From Symsagittifera roscoffensis (Eukaryota; Xenacoelomorpha; Acoela; Convolutidae): a DNA stretch of 64,000 nucleotides. This document shows, piece by piece, positions 1 through 10,230 of the stretch (its first letter is position 1; the number at the start of each line of letters is the position of its first letter). The notes under the pieces are model-generated. The model worked only from the letters and a program-made list of their open reading frames with translations. It did no database searches and was not told the DNA's origin. Location of the stretch: positions 31,831,710-31,895,709 of the forward strand of contig NC_087069.1 in the NCBI RefSeq assembly GCF_963678635.1. Reading direction: 5' to 3'. The position numbers and the translations under genes were made by a program.

Positions 1-18
1 AAAATTCGAGCAAATGAC

Positions 19-983
19 GTGTCACTTCCAAAACCCCATCCCCAAGTTTCAAGCCCGCCTCTGAGTGACCTCGAGCAGAAAATAAAGCTAATAAAAAGTA
101 AGCTCGATGAAGGAAATGTAAAGGGAGGAATAAGGCTTGCTGCTTCGGATGACAAAATTGCTCCTTTTTCAACTGATAACTATCAAAAATTGTTGTCTAA
201 GCACCCTCAGCGAGCCAAATTGGCAGCTCCAAATCCAGAAAATTGGATAGTTTTTTCGTAACCGATTTTGACCTATACAAAGCGATAATGTCCTTTCCGA
301 ACGGATCAGCAGCAGGTCCTGACAAAATAGTTCCTCAAATTTTTAAAGACCTTGTTAGTAAGTCGAATGGCAGTGCAGGAATTAATTTTCTGAAATCGCT
401 TGCTATGCTAATAAACCTCTTTGGAAATGGCAAAATACCCGAACCCCTAAGATCTTTCTTTTTTGGCGCAAAGCTTATCGCCCTCATAAAGATAGACGGA
501 GGGTTGAGACCGATTGCCATAGGCAACACGCCGAGACGTATCGCGTCTAAATGCGCTGGAAGCAAGGCCCTCTCCGAGCGACAAAATTTTTTTGGAAACG
601 TACAGGTAGGATTCGTTACCAAACGAGGAGCAGAATTAGCTGCGCACTCGTTTCGAAACCTAATTGAGCGCGACGACAATCCAAAATGCACTGTTCTTTT
701 AAAACTAGATTTTAAGAATGCCTTTAACTCTCTAAATAGAGAAACAATGCTGAATCATGTTTATTTAAATCGCCCCGAATTGTATAATTACACTCACTGC
801 GCGTATGGTAAACCTAGTTACCTTTTTTACGAAAGCTCTGTCATAATGTCAGAAGACGGAACTCAGCAAAGCGATCATGAAGCCCCACCCCTTTTTGCGG
901 AAACAATTCAGACACTAGTCAAACAGTTGGAGTCGAAAATTAACATCTGGTATTTAGATGATGAAAACTTATCGCCCTCATAA
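19..983 (+). pseudogene. Family A LINE-like reverse transcriptase, N-terminal and RT part (copy 1)
   Basis: This is a broken reverse transcriptase of a non-LTR element that I call family A. The first 80 residues (19 to about 240) carry a charged pre-RT segment with EGNVKGGIRLAASDD and KHPQR. The frame then shifts near 240 and the RT domain continues to 983. Recognisable RT blocks are AAGPDKIVPQ, RPIAIGNTPRRIASK, motif A LLKLDFKNAFNS (catalytic Asp kept) and motif C WYLDDEN. Motif B, which reads QQGDP in the copy at 24.7-26.4 kb, is degraded to QQSDHEAPP here. The window edge cuts the 5' end. The RT assignment is secure. The clade is inferred from the shared zinc/nuclease tail seen in other copies. 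Confidence 0.8.
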
Positions 984-1016
984 AGATAGATGGAGGGTTG
1001 AGACCGATTGCCATAG
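968..1016 (+). repeat. 49-bp displaced internal duplication
   Basis: These 49 bases repeat 474-522, from within the RT of the same element, with one C-to-T difference. The duplicate lies directly after the YLDD motif and terminates the reading frame. It looks like a template-switch or repair scar made during insertion or later rearrangement. Confidence 0.85.
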
Positions 1017-1030
1017 TCCTGAGTTTTGCG

Positions 1031-1340
1031 ATTCTGGAACTATAGCCTTGAAGATTACGATATTCGTGTGTAATAATGCCTACATTTGGTTTGATAAATG
1101 GATGTCCGCTGACCAGAAACAATTGTAGTGAGTGTACAAATATGTGTCCGGAAAATCAATTTGTTTGGGAATGTTTCGTTAATGCGATTTTTTGGGGGAA
1201 AATATACTATTGTTTATTTGGCTAAACTCCTTCATAGGTTGGTTATAGAACCCGATGATATATAATGGTGCACAATTGACTGTGGCTTAGATGTTGAGCT
1301 GGCTTCCAGATTGGCGAATTGGTGTTCATGTCCTATATTT
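1031..1340 (+). mobile_element. hAT-like transposase remnant inserted in family A
   Basis: The segment is nearly identical to 32728-33030 and related to 49805-50110 and 50156-50430. No frame is open throughout. Translated pieces of the family include a Gly-Ser-Asp-Val stretch and, in longer copies, CHIINLIAK, which resembles the Cys-x-His-I-x-N-L block of hAT transposases. At both 1.0 and 32.7 kb it joins family A at the same place, so the insertion predates duplication of that family A copy. The hAT label is an inference from a short motif; an unrelated repeat is possible. Confidence 0.4.
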
Positions 1341-1975
1341 TTTGCGTACGAGTCCTTGTTTTTTGCAAAATGATTTTTTGGAACGCTCAGACAAGTTACT
1401 AAGAAATTTGTTAATCAAAGCCACTAATGTGAAAATGGATGATGACCAGTTTTTAACAAGCAGTTCTCCCGGCAGCCAAAGGTGGCTTGGGCGTTTTTTC
1501 CGCTCGTCTACTAGCTTTACCCGCTTTGTTAGCCTCAGCAGTAGGAGCAAAAAATGCCTTAAGCAAAGTTTTTTTATTGAAGCATGTGGATAGAACCTAT
1601 GATGATGCGTTTGAACGGTGGTTTAAACTTGGAAAAAAATGAAATGGCTCAGGAAAACGAAAACCAAAAAAATTGGACCGAGCCAATTTTTGACAGCAAA
1701 ATCGCAGACTTGATTTTACGACTCGAACCAACGGATGTAAAACAATTTAACGCGCTCCAACATAGATTTGGCCCCCAATGGTTGAACGTCATCCCGTGCA
1801 AAAAATTAGGGTTAAAACTGTCGAACCAACAACTCAGAATTGAAATAGGACTTCGATTAGGCTCAAAAATATGCGAACGGCATAAATGCGTGTGCGGGAA
1901 AGACGTTACCGAGGATGGTTGGCATAGTCTTTCTTGCCTCAAAAGTGCAGGGAGATTCTCTAGGCATTGAAACCT
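1341..1975 (+). pseudogene. Family A LINE-like element, thumb and zinc-knuckle part (copy 1)
   Basis: This continues the family A protein after the hAT-like insert. It starts with FLRTSPCF, the post-palm segment, and runs through several frame changes. The last frame (1584-1970) holds NWTEPIFDSKIADLILRL and ends with RLGSKICERHKCVCGKDV followed by WHSLSC, a C-x-C-x9-H-x3-C zinc knuckle. That knuckle precedes an RLE-like nuclease domain in the longer copy at 24.7-26.4 kb, but here the sequence stops just after the knuckle. The nearly identical copy at 33.1-34.4 kb supports the assignment. Confidence 0.75.
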
Positions 1976-1992
1976 GGTTAACCAGCGTTAAG

Positions 1993-2125
1993 AATAAAAT
2001 TGATATAAAATGATTTACAGACGTTAAAACTTAATAAAAAGATTATTAATTGGTTCTTTCCAGAACTACTTAATAATCTTTTATTATGCTTCAACGTCTG
2101 TAAATCAATTTATATCAATTTTATT
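1993..2125. repeat. Long inverted repeat (hairpin), arms about 57 nt
   Basis: Arms 1993-2049 and 2070-2125 are near-perfect reverse complements around a loop of about 20 nt. Both begin or end with AATAAAATTGATATAAA-type sequence and contain ACGTCTGTAAAT, which also occurs upstream of the hammerhead-like motifs at 16.7 and 46.6 kb. It is probably a rearranged PLE-B 3' end. Confidence 0.8.
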
Positions 2126-2127
2126 AT

Positions 2128-2160
2128 CCTGAAGATGGACCGTTCCAAAAAACGTTCGAT
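2128..2160 (+). ncRNA. Hammerhead-ribozyme-like motif, PLE-type (degenerate)
   Basis: CTGAAGA at 2129-2135 matches the hammerhead core CUGANGA. A short GGA/TCC helix follows, then AAAA where the GAAA core is expected, then ACGTTCG. PLEs are known to carry hammerhead motifs near their ends. The damaged GAAA suggests it is inactive. Confidence 0.4.
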
Positions 2161-2558
2161 GTCACATTTTAATAACTTTTCTTCTTAACAATGTATGTGT
2201 TACTTTAGACCTCAGAAAAAATTAAATCTTGGATTTTGAACTGTTTTACTTGCACAGGGACGGTTTTGATAAAAATATTTAGCAAATGGAAACTTTGATA
2301 ATGAGAAGTGAAAAGAGTAATGAGAAAAAATTTTGTTACTTTTTAAATTAATTTTGTTCATTTAATGCTGTTTTTATGTGGAAAATGATCCATATTGTGG
2401 CAGCCAGTTTTCTTGCGCACAGTCTGAAAGATCGACGCAAAGAAAAAAAAAGTATTCGGGGCACATCACAGCCATACCGGGCCTTGTATTGAACCACAAT
2501 CATGTCAACAGGTACAAAATTCTGTTGAGTTTGATCGAAAAAAGCCCACTGAGGGGAG
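2161..2558 (+). other. Unassigned AT-rich target region left of family C LINE
   Basis: The sequence just after the hammerhead-like motif (CACATTTTAATAAC) matches the PLE-B 3' region at 16.73 kb. Beyond that I recognise no gene. A 63-codon open frame at 2378-2569 has no family resemblance. Removing the LINE at 2571-6229 joins this region directly to 6242. Confidence 0.4.
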
Positions 2559-2570
2559 AGGATAATTAAG
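2559..2570. repeat. Target-site duplication, left copy
   Basis: AGGATAATTAAG is repeated exactly at 6230-6241 and flanks the family C LINE. A perfect 12-bp duplication is typical of target-primed reverse transcription. Confidence 0.9.
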
Positions 2571-2600
2571 TTGTTGTTGTAGTTGCCTCTCGCCGGGGCC

Positions 2601-4500
2601 CTACATTGTGGGGTGTACCCCGGCCAGGTCAATGAAACGGGCGGCTTCCACCGGTTTTGTCCAAAGGGCAGTGAGGGGGAGGTCAGTGGGGTTTGTGGGG
2701 CACTGGAACAGGTGGGCAGTCGTGTGGGGGGCTGTATGGCAGAGGGGACAGGAGGACCCTTTGTCTGGTTCGAGCCTGGCCCGGTACGACAACAGGTGTT
2801 GACTGTAGCCGGACCGAAGTTGGCTGAGGGTCCTCCGAGTACGTCTGGGTAGGGTCTTCTCCTCTCGGACGTTGACAGGAGGGGGTCTTGTACCGAGGAC
2901 TCCAGACGGTGGATACGACTGGGTTGTCGTCGCCACCGTCTCTGTGTGCACAGTTTTCAGGAGCCGTCGGTACTCCTTCGTTGGTAGCGGCAAGTCAACG
3001 CCTTCGATGAGGTGTTCCAGACGGGGGGCATGGGCAGAGACTAGTGTGGGTTTCATTTTGCGGGGGGAGGAGGTTTCTCGAGGAGTCTCTGACCAGGGTG
3101 TTCGGGGAAGTGGCAAGCCAAGAGATGTTGTGTTGCAAGCATTGCCGTGTGGGCTTTCACCGGGAGCACCTGCGTCTCTTCGTGTAGGTGGCTTTGGGGG
3201 GCCATTAGATGGTTCCCGGTGGCGACCCGCAGAGCCGCGTTTTGGATGGTCTGCAGACGCTTGACACTGGTCTCGGATGCGACTGTAGACCAAACTGGGG
3301 CCGCGTATTCGAGACGAGGCCTGACCAGGGCTTTGAAAGTCACGAGTAGCGTTTCCGTGTCCTGACCCCAGTCCGTGCCTGCCAAGGCCTTCATGGCGTT
3401 GACCGCCCTGGAGGCGTTGGAGGCAGCGACCCTGCAATGTTCCCCGAACTTGAACATCGGGTCAAACCTGACACCAAGTACTTTGGGGTGTTTTTCCATC
3501 TTGAGCGGGATATCTGCCACCGTCAAGTGTGGTTGTACGTTGCATTCCTTGGTGTCAGGCGTGAGTAATGTTACAGCGCATTTTCCGGGGGAGAGTGCGA
3601 GTTTGAGGGATTGAAAGTAGGACGTTAGGGAGTCGAGGTATGGCTGCAACTTAGCGGTGATGATATTGATCTTCGGCCCGCTGGCCCAGGGCGTCACGTC
3701 GTCTGCGTAGCTCACCACGTTGACACCCTCGATAGGGGAGGGGAGGGAGCCAACGTAGGAGTTAAACAGAGTCGGTGATATGACTGAGCCTTGCGGAACA
3801 CCTGTTCGGACAATTCTGGCGGGAGATGTCTCACCGCGGAACAGGGTGCGTGCTTGGCGGCCGGTCAGGTACCCTGAGAGCCAGCGGATCAGCGAAGGGG
3901 GTAGTGAAGTTCTGCTCAATTTCTCCAGCAGGGTGCGGTGACATACCATATCAAAGGCCTTGGAAAGGTCTAATGTCACCAGTACCGTGCGGTCTGCCGG
4001 TTTCTTTTGGTTGAAACCGTCGGCGACCGCGCTGGAGATTTCGAGCAGGGCAGTTGTGGTTGAGTGGAGGGGGCGGAAGCCGTGTTGGTGTGGTTCTGGG
4101 GTCAGGTGGGATTGAAGTATTGGGAGGATGCAGGCTTCCAAAATTTTGACAGCGGGCAGAGTAACGAGATGGGGCGGTAGGAGGACCAGTCCTGTGGGGG
4201 TTTTCCGGGCTTGAGTAGTGGTATGACAATTGATTTTTTCCAGATGGCGGGGATTTGGGACTTTGCGAGGGAGCCATTGAAAACTTTGGTCAGCCAGGCG
4301 ACGCCGTGCTGTCCGAGATTTTTCAAATGCAGTGCGTTTAGCCCATCGGGGCCGCACGCCTTCGAACTCTTGCACTTGCGGATCGCCTTGCTGACTTGGG
4401 ACGGGGTCGTCTGTATGGGGGTTTCGAGGGAAAGTGACATCAGTTTGCGTTTGATGACTCGGTTCTCTTTTGAGCTTTCGTGTTTGATTGGGGCCGTCAA
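2601..4500 (-). pseudogene. Family C LINE reverse transcriptase and C-terminal zinc knuckle
   Basis: RT blocks run from KACGPDGLNALHLKN and YRPISLL (4102-4500), through a frameshift near 4200, into motif A TLDLSKAFDMV, motif B GVPQGSVISPTLFN and motif C VSYADDVT (the frame 3053-4375). The thumb contains LGVRFDPMFKF and ALVRPRLEYAAPVW. The last frame (2601-3437) ends with CPLCHTAPHTTAHLFQC, a CCHC knuckle seen at the C-terminus of several APE LINE clades. All catalytic Asp residues are present, so only frameshifts separate this copy from an intact polymerase. Confidence 0.88.
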
Positions 4501-4614
4501 ATGCTTGTTGAAAAGTCTGGCTTGGTCCTTAGGTCGGGTGTATGTGCGTCCGTCAAACCTGATGGACGGGTTTGGGGGGTCGCGTGTTTTGCCGTCAATG
4601 GTACGAATGGTCCT

Positions 4615-5665
4615 TCAGAGTTTCTCTGGTTTTGTTTTGGGATCAAATGTCTGGAGGTATTCGTGCCATCGGGCAGTTTGGGACTTCCTGAGGATCATCT
4701 CGATTTTGTTGTTGAGGAGTGGCAAGTCTGGGGATGTGGGGTTGTTTGTCCTCAGGGCATCGCGTTGGCTGGTGAGCTTGGCCGCTTCTGGCGGTAGGCC
4801 TGGCGTGCTCGTTGGGCGACGGCCAGACGGGATGTGGTGCTTGGCTACCTTGTTTACGATCTCGCGGAACAACCTTTCTCCTTTGTAGGGATCGGGCTGC
4901 TCCTCGAGAGACGCGAACGCAGCTTCTGTCTCCGTCTTGAAGCCGTCCCAGTCCGCGCGGAGGAAGTTTGTGAAGGTCTTGTTCGGGGCTGGAATTGTCA
5001 GGGGACTGGTTGATAGTCTGATGATGACTGGCAGGTGGTCGGAGCTCAGCGTGGTTTCCGTCTCCCAGCACAGTTTCGACAGGATATCTTCTGAGGCAAG
5101 GGATACGTCAGGAGAGGTTGCCTGGCCCGAAGTTGGCATACGGGTCGCTGTGGGTGTGTTCAACGCTCCAAAGCTCGATGTTTCAATTTCGTCGGCTAGG
5201 GTCTTTCCGCGCGAGTCCTGAATGGACGAGCACCAAAGGGGGTCGTGTGCGTTAATGTCGCCCAGTATCAGGGAGCATCTAGTCTCGAGGAAGGGGTCAA
5301 CGAGGGGGTGAAGTTCGAGGGGCAGCTACTGCTGGGGGGGATGTACACGTTTCTTATTGTGAGCACCTCGTTTAGGAGTGGGATTTGAATCGATTGGTGT
5401 TCGAGGGGCTCGCCAGGAGGTGTGTTCTCGTCCACAGGGGTGAACGGGATTGTTTGGTGCACGAGAAACATAAGTCCTCCGCCGGCTCAGCTTCCTCGGT
5501 CTTTTCGGACTACAGTGTAGTCTTCAAAGACTGGGTTTTTCCCTTTGGCGGTGAGCTTTGTCTCCTCCAAGGCGGCCACTTTGATCTTACGGGTACGGAG
5601 AAATCGGCTCAGTTCTGTTGTTTTGTTCCGTATCCCGTTGCAATTTAGTTGCAGGAACGTCAGTG
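4615..5665 (-). pseudogene. Family C LINE APE endonuclease
   Basis: The endonuclease starts at LTFLQLNCNGIRNK (near 5663) and reaches the catalytic Glu region ALEETKL. It shifts frame near 5480 into NVYIPPSS, then continues through a GDINAHDP-type Asn/Asp motif (near 5245) to SSDHLPVI, the C-terminal His block. These are standard landmarks of apurinic endonuclease-like domains of LINEs, which nick the target DNA. Two or more frame changes break it. Confidence 0.8.
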
Positions 5666-6205
5666 GCTCTGCCTTCGGTTGTCGGGGTCGTGGGTTTGGA
5701 GGTGGGATGGGAACTCGTTTGGTGGGTGGGGTGGTGTAGTGGGGGTTGGAGGGTCGACAGTTTGGGTGGTTGCTTGGGAGGGTGTGGGTGCACTGAAAGG
5801 CGTGACTGGTGGACACCCCGGGCAGACGTAGTCTCTGTGCCATTCGGCAACAGTCCGAAGGCCGCTGCACCGCTGGTGAATCCAGGTTCCGCAGCAGTGG
5901 CACCATACGGTGGTGCCGCCTCCCCAGGTTTCAGTGCACACCGTGCAGGGGGATTTCAGTGTCTGAGGGCGTCTGGGTGGTCCAGGGTTTGGCTCGACGC
6001 CGGCTCTTAGTAGGAGGGTGCGGATCAGACTCGCCGGCTTAGGCTGATCCGATAACAAAAACCCGGCCGAGGGTCCCACGCATGGGCGCCCGGTGAGAGG
6101 AGTTTGACGTTGGTCTGCTGGTAGCAGAGGTCGGGTCGTCGCTCCCGATCCAGAGAGTTTGCAACCGGAGTCCTCGTGGTCCTCTGGTTGTTGGTCCCAC
6201 CGCAA
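5660..6205 (-). pseudogene. Family C LINE N-terminal region: 2A-like peptide and PHD finger
   Basis: The frame contains LLLRAGVEPNPGPP, close to the 2A ribosome-skipping consensus D-x-E-x-N-P-G-P but with Gly for the first Asp. PHD-type ligands follow: CTVC, then CHCC, His and Cys in CGTWIHQRC, and CPGC (C4HC3 spacing). 2A-like sequences are known at the N-terminus of some non-LTR retrotransposons, where they may separate or target the protein. A proline-rich linker follows before a frame change into the endonuclease. Whether this 2A variant still skips is unknown. Confidence 0.75.
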
Positions 6206-6229
6206 AAAGGCTCTATCCTTCCTTGAACT

Positions 6230-6241
6230 AGGATAATTAAG
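6230..6241. repeat. Target-site duplication, right copy
   Basis: Identical to 2559-2570; it marks the 5' boundary of the minus-strand family C LINE. Confidence 0.9.
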
Positions 6242-6367
6242 TGTGGTGGTCCGACGTTATCAATAACTCTTTGACAAGTCAAGAACGAACAGTTTTTCCC
6301 CTAGTTCAATCAGAGGTCTCATCAAAAATCTAGAAGACAGAAAAGACCATATTCGAGCCATCATATA

Positions 6368-6676
6368 ATGTCGAAGGAAGGGTGCCCCAAATGTATTGGA
6401 GGAGTTGATAAAGGCGGGGAATCTGACCATCTCGACGGAAAAAACGCTGGTCTTCGAATTAAAGCAGAAGTGTCAATCCGAGATTATCGAATGGAACAGC
6501 CAGCTCCACCAAAAACACGAGCTCGAGTTTTGCGCCTAACGTGGAAGAACAAGGAGCGTTTGTCCGAGCTGATTTCCAAAGCAGCAAGAGAAGACCTTCG
6601 CAGACCCGGCGCAGGCGATTGCGTAGCTGCGGTTAGACAGCAGAAGTACGACAAGCCGGAAATACAAATTGTTTAA
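6368..6676 (+). CDS. Conserved short frame upstream of PLE-B RT (function unknown)
   Basis: This 102-codon frame begins at ATG 6368 and includes CPKC near its start and the segment LSELISKAAREDLRRPGAGD. The same segment, in the same frame, lies upstream of the inverted PLE-B copy (49.2-49.4 kb, minus), with conservative changes such as AAVRQQKYDKPE to PALRQQKYDKPE. Conservation of the frame in both copies suggests a real coding segment of the PLE-B 5' region. I do not recognise the family. Confidence 0.4.
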   Translation: MSKEGCPKCIGGVDKGGESDHLDGKNAGLRIKAEVSIRDYRMEQPAPPKTRARVLRLTWKNKERLSELISKAAREDLRRPGAGDCVAAVRQQKYDKPEIQIV

Positions 6677-7019
6677 ATGCGTTTTGGTGTTTGAACTGTT
6701 AGCGCCTTGTGATTTTTTGTTTCTAGTTGCCAGCAGTACAAGAAACATAGTGCACTTACCACCGAAGCTCCTGAATTTTTTCTCAGAAATATAAATTTCG
6801 GGAAAAAGTATTTAATTAAACTATGTACCTGAATAAATTTAACAATAGCTAACATCGACTTAAGGTTCTGAGAAAATTCCTAGATACCGATATAATGCTT
6901 AAATTTTTGCGGTTTAATGTACCTAAGAATGGAGTTTTTTCGGACAGGCGTTTCACAGCTTTCAAATTAAACTACCTAGGGCAGAGATGGGTAGGGCAAA
7001 ATAGGATAACGGTAGGGCA
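6677..7019 (+). other. PLE-B 5' region, non-coding or decayed
   Basis: AT-rich sequence shared, with gaps, with 48.96-49.2 kb in reverse orientation (TTTCTAGTTGCCAGCAG, ATAGCTAACATCGACTTAAGG). No open frame of note. Confidence 0.5.
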
Positions 7020-8814
7020 GTGGAGGACTTAGGCAAGGTAAGGGACATAGTTAGGAGAACAATTGATGAGAGATTATGGCCATTGCTCATTAATTATGTT
7101 CTACGTCAAGCAAGGGACAACCCATTAGCCACGCACCTCAGTGATTCTTAGAAAATTGAGAAGTTACCTGATAGACAAGACAGACACCTAGGAAAGATAC
7201 ACAGAAAAGCAGTAAAAAAATACTAGATGAAATAAACTTAACGGGATGGGCGGATGAATTACTGTCTATGGGGCCTGAACGTCTTTTTAGCAGACATAAA
7301 CTTTTTTTCGGAACTGAAGAAGCATGACCAAAAAAAATTTTATTTGAAATTGAAGCGGCTGCTAAGTAGTACACAAAGAAAAAACCCCAGACTCTACGTG
7401 ATAGGGGACTTGAAAAAGCCAGGAAATATCTCAACATAAACGAACTAGTGGCGGTACCTTTTGATATGGGAATTGGGTTTTGCGTCATGAAAAAACACTC
7501 ATATGAAGAAAAACTGGCAAATTGAAAGAATCACAACAAACTGAGAAACATGATAATTTCAATAATTCATTGTTCAAAAATTTGAAAAAAAAATTGAATA
7601 AAGAACAACTGGCCATCATCAAAAAGAATGAGGTCAACCTGCACATTGAGAACTGGCTAATATACATTAAAATGTACACCACTACGACCACCTCTCTCTC
7701 CTCGGTGGTTCTTATGAGAAACTGAATAAAGTACTGCAATTTTTTTGTTAAAATTGAGGGTGCAAATATTGAGATCAACAATGAAGCAGCAAGGGTTATG
7801 ATAGAGAACACTAAACTAAACTCTGAAGAGAGTATCATTTCCTTGGATGTGAAAAGCATGTACACAAATGTTCCACTCAAAGATGCCATTGACATCTTGT
7901 TTTAGAAATTCTACAGCCAGAACGAATGAGCCACCTGACTTGTCAAAAAAAATGAAATGCCTTTTGGACATGGCTGTTTGTAATCTTCAGCTTAAGTGCA
8001 ACGACACATGATAAGTACAGATGGATGGATTGGCCTTGGGTGCATCCCTGGTTATCATTCTGGCAAACCTTTGGTTGAAAGACTTAGAAAATTTTGGCTA
8101 TGGATATCCCTCAAAAGTTTGATATCCTAGAGAACATGATCGATAAATGCCCAAAATGCTATAGAAAAGTGGCTTTCAGAACCAAGGCTGTGCAATGCGA
8201 GGACTGTTTGAATTGGTATCATAAAAGTTGTGGTAGCATTTTGGATTGAGATTACAAAGGCATATCAAAAAAAATTGGTTCTGCAAATTGTGCAATTGAA
8301 GGCGTGAATGTGAGCTGCGATAAGTAGACAATTTTTCAAAGACTGTTAAAGGCGACCCGAGCGTCGTATTGCAAGCTGCCAACAAATTGCAGCTTACTTA
8401 CAATTCACACTTGAAACACCAAACGAGAACGGTGACTTGGCTTTTTTCGATATTTATAAAAATTGCAGATGATAATAAGCAAGTTAAACATGGATGGTGC
8501 CAAAGACAACGGATACTGGCACGCTTCTAAACTTCAGAAGTTGTGCACCACTGGCGTAAAAGAGAAATATAATAAAGGGTACGGTGCACAGAATTTTTAG
8601 GAGCACATCTACATGGTAATTTTACCATGAACCAATAACAATCAGTAGACATCAATGGAAGGAAAATTAGTACTCAGAGGAGCGGTCATCCAAAGTTGAG
8701 TCGGAAACACTAAGCAAAACTCTTGGAGCAAAATTAATACCAACTAAGACAGAAACTCGGGCAAAAAATGACAAGCGAAACGAGAAACCCCCAATGCTCA
8801 TGCTACAGTTTGAT
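7020..8814 (+). pseudogene. PLE-B reverse transcriptase, copy 1 (decayed)
   Basis: This is the RT domain of a Penelope-like element in several frames. Landmarks are LVAVPFDMGIGFCVMKK (near 7450), the A motif SLDVKSMYTNVPLKDA (near 7845), a B-motif block ALGASLVIILANLWLK (near 8030), and a PHD-like finger CPKC...CEDCLNWYHKSC (8149-8232). The C motif is damaged: the codon for Tyr in RYVDD is a stop and the last Asp is Asn (near 8318). PLE RTs are related to telomerase and pair with a GIY-YIG endonuclease, found here only at 16.07 kb because satellite DNA splits the element. Confidence 0.8.
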
Positions 8815-10230
8815 GTATATCAAAGTGAACTAGCGTTTAACGCACCCCCGGTGCTTCGAAATTTTTCGACAACTCATGAAAAACCGCATATATTGGAAAC
8901 AACATCTGCAAACTCTTAGTGTACTCTGACTGCACCAAATTACATGGTTGGTAATTTCGAACTTTATATTTTTTTAAATTCCCATTTTAAAGCGTCATCT
9001 CGAAAACTTGATCGACCTTTAGAAAAATTTGGAGGCCAGATTTACAACCACTGAGAGTCCCTGAGACACCCTACTATAGAGTTAGGAATTCAAAATTTTG
9101 TGAACTTTTTTACACCTAAGTTTCCCGAAAAAAAACTGAAAAAAAACGTCTTATCTCTAAAACTAAAAGGATTCGAGCATTCATATTAAGAGGCAAGATT
9201 TGAGACGCCAGGGTGACGTTGACAAAAAAGTTGTATCTTCATCGAGTAGAAAGTTTCAAATTTTTTGAATTTCTTTGTAGATAAGTTCTTTGAGAAATTA
9301 TGAAAAAATCAAAAAACGTCACAACTCCGAAATAAAAAGCATTTGAGCAGTCACATTTCGCAGTCACATGTGGCAAGATTTGAAACTCTTTAGAGTACCC
9401 TGACAACACCGAACTATAGCGTTGGGAATTTCAGATTTTAACAAACCATAATAATTTAAGTTTTCTAAAATTTTTTGAAAAAATCACAAAAAAACGTCGT
9501 ATCTCGACAAATACAAAAAAACGAGCAGTCATACTTGGAGGCAAGATTCGAAATCTTTGAGAGTACTCTGACAGGACCCAACTACAGGAATTTCAGATAT
9601 TGCGGGAAAAAAAACACTATTTTTCTGAAAACATTTTGAAAAAATCACAGAAAACGTCATATCTCAAAAACTATAAGGATTTGAACAGTCATTTTTGAAG
9701 GCAAGATTTGTAATTCCTTAGAGTATTCTGACAGCACCCATTTTCAAAGTTGCTAACTTCAGATTTCGAAAAATAATAATTTAAGTTTTCTGAAAATTTT
9801 TGAAAAAATCACAAAAAACTTCATATCTCGAAAACTACATGGATTTGAGCAGTCATTTTCGGCGGCAAAACTCGCAATCCTTGATAGTACTCTGACAGTA
9901 CCCAACTACAGGGTTGCGAATTTCAGATTTTTAAAATTAATATTAATATAAGTTTTCTGAAAATTTTTGAGAAAATCACAAAAAACGTCATATCTCGAAA
10001 ACTATATGGATTTGAGCAGTAATATTTGGAGGCAAGATTCGCAATCCTTGATAGTACTCTGAAAATACCCAACTACAGGGTTGCGAATTTCAAATTTTTA
10101 AAAATCATAAAAATTTAAGTTTTCTGAAAATTTTCTAAAAAATCATAAAAACGTTTTATCTCGAAAACTACAAGGATTTGAGTAGTCATCTATGATGGCT
10201 CAAAAATTCTCAAAAATCGTCTTATCTCGT
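8815..10230. repeat. Satellite block I, ~165-bp monomers
   Basis: Monomers share the core CGTCATATCTCGAAAACTA, then GGATTTGAGCAGTCAT, GGAGGCAAGATTCGCAATC and GTACTCTGACAGTACCCAAC. The core recurs at 9655, 9819, 9986 and 10152, a spacing of 164-167 bp. The outer monomers (8.9-9.3 kb) are more divergent, as expected for the edge of an array. Confidence 0.88.

Larger units (their letters stand above)
2571..6229 (-). mobile_element. Complete APE-type LINE (family C; Ingi/Vingi- or CR1-like)
   Basis: This 3659-bp retrotransposon reads right to left. It carries, in order, a 2A-like peptide, a PHD-type zinc finger, an APE endonuclease, an RT domain and a C-terminal Cys/His knuckle. It ends in a short CAACAACAA-type tail at 2571-2582. 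Its outer limits are set by the perfect 12-bp target-site duplications. It is clearly more GC-rich than its surroundings, so it is a relatively recent arrival. At least two frameshifts separate the domains, so it is probably dead. Family placement rests on domain order and the terminal CPLC...H...C knuckle. Confidence 0.88.

Noticed and set aside
335-691. 118-codon minus-strand frame
   Set aside because: It lies opposite the family A RT frame and shows no motif; a shadow.
2872-3264. 130-codon plus-strand frame in the GC-rich LINE
   Set aside because: Antisense shadow of the family C RT; Gly/Arg/Val-rich composition typical of shadows.
4211-4888. 225-codon plus-strand frame
   Set aside because: Overlaps the RT and endonuclease of the minus-strand LINE and has no domain of its own.
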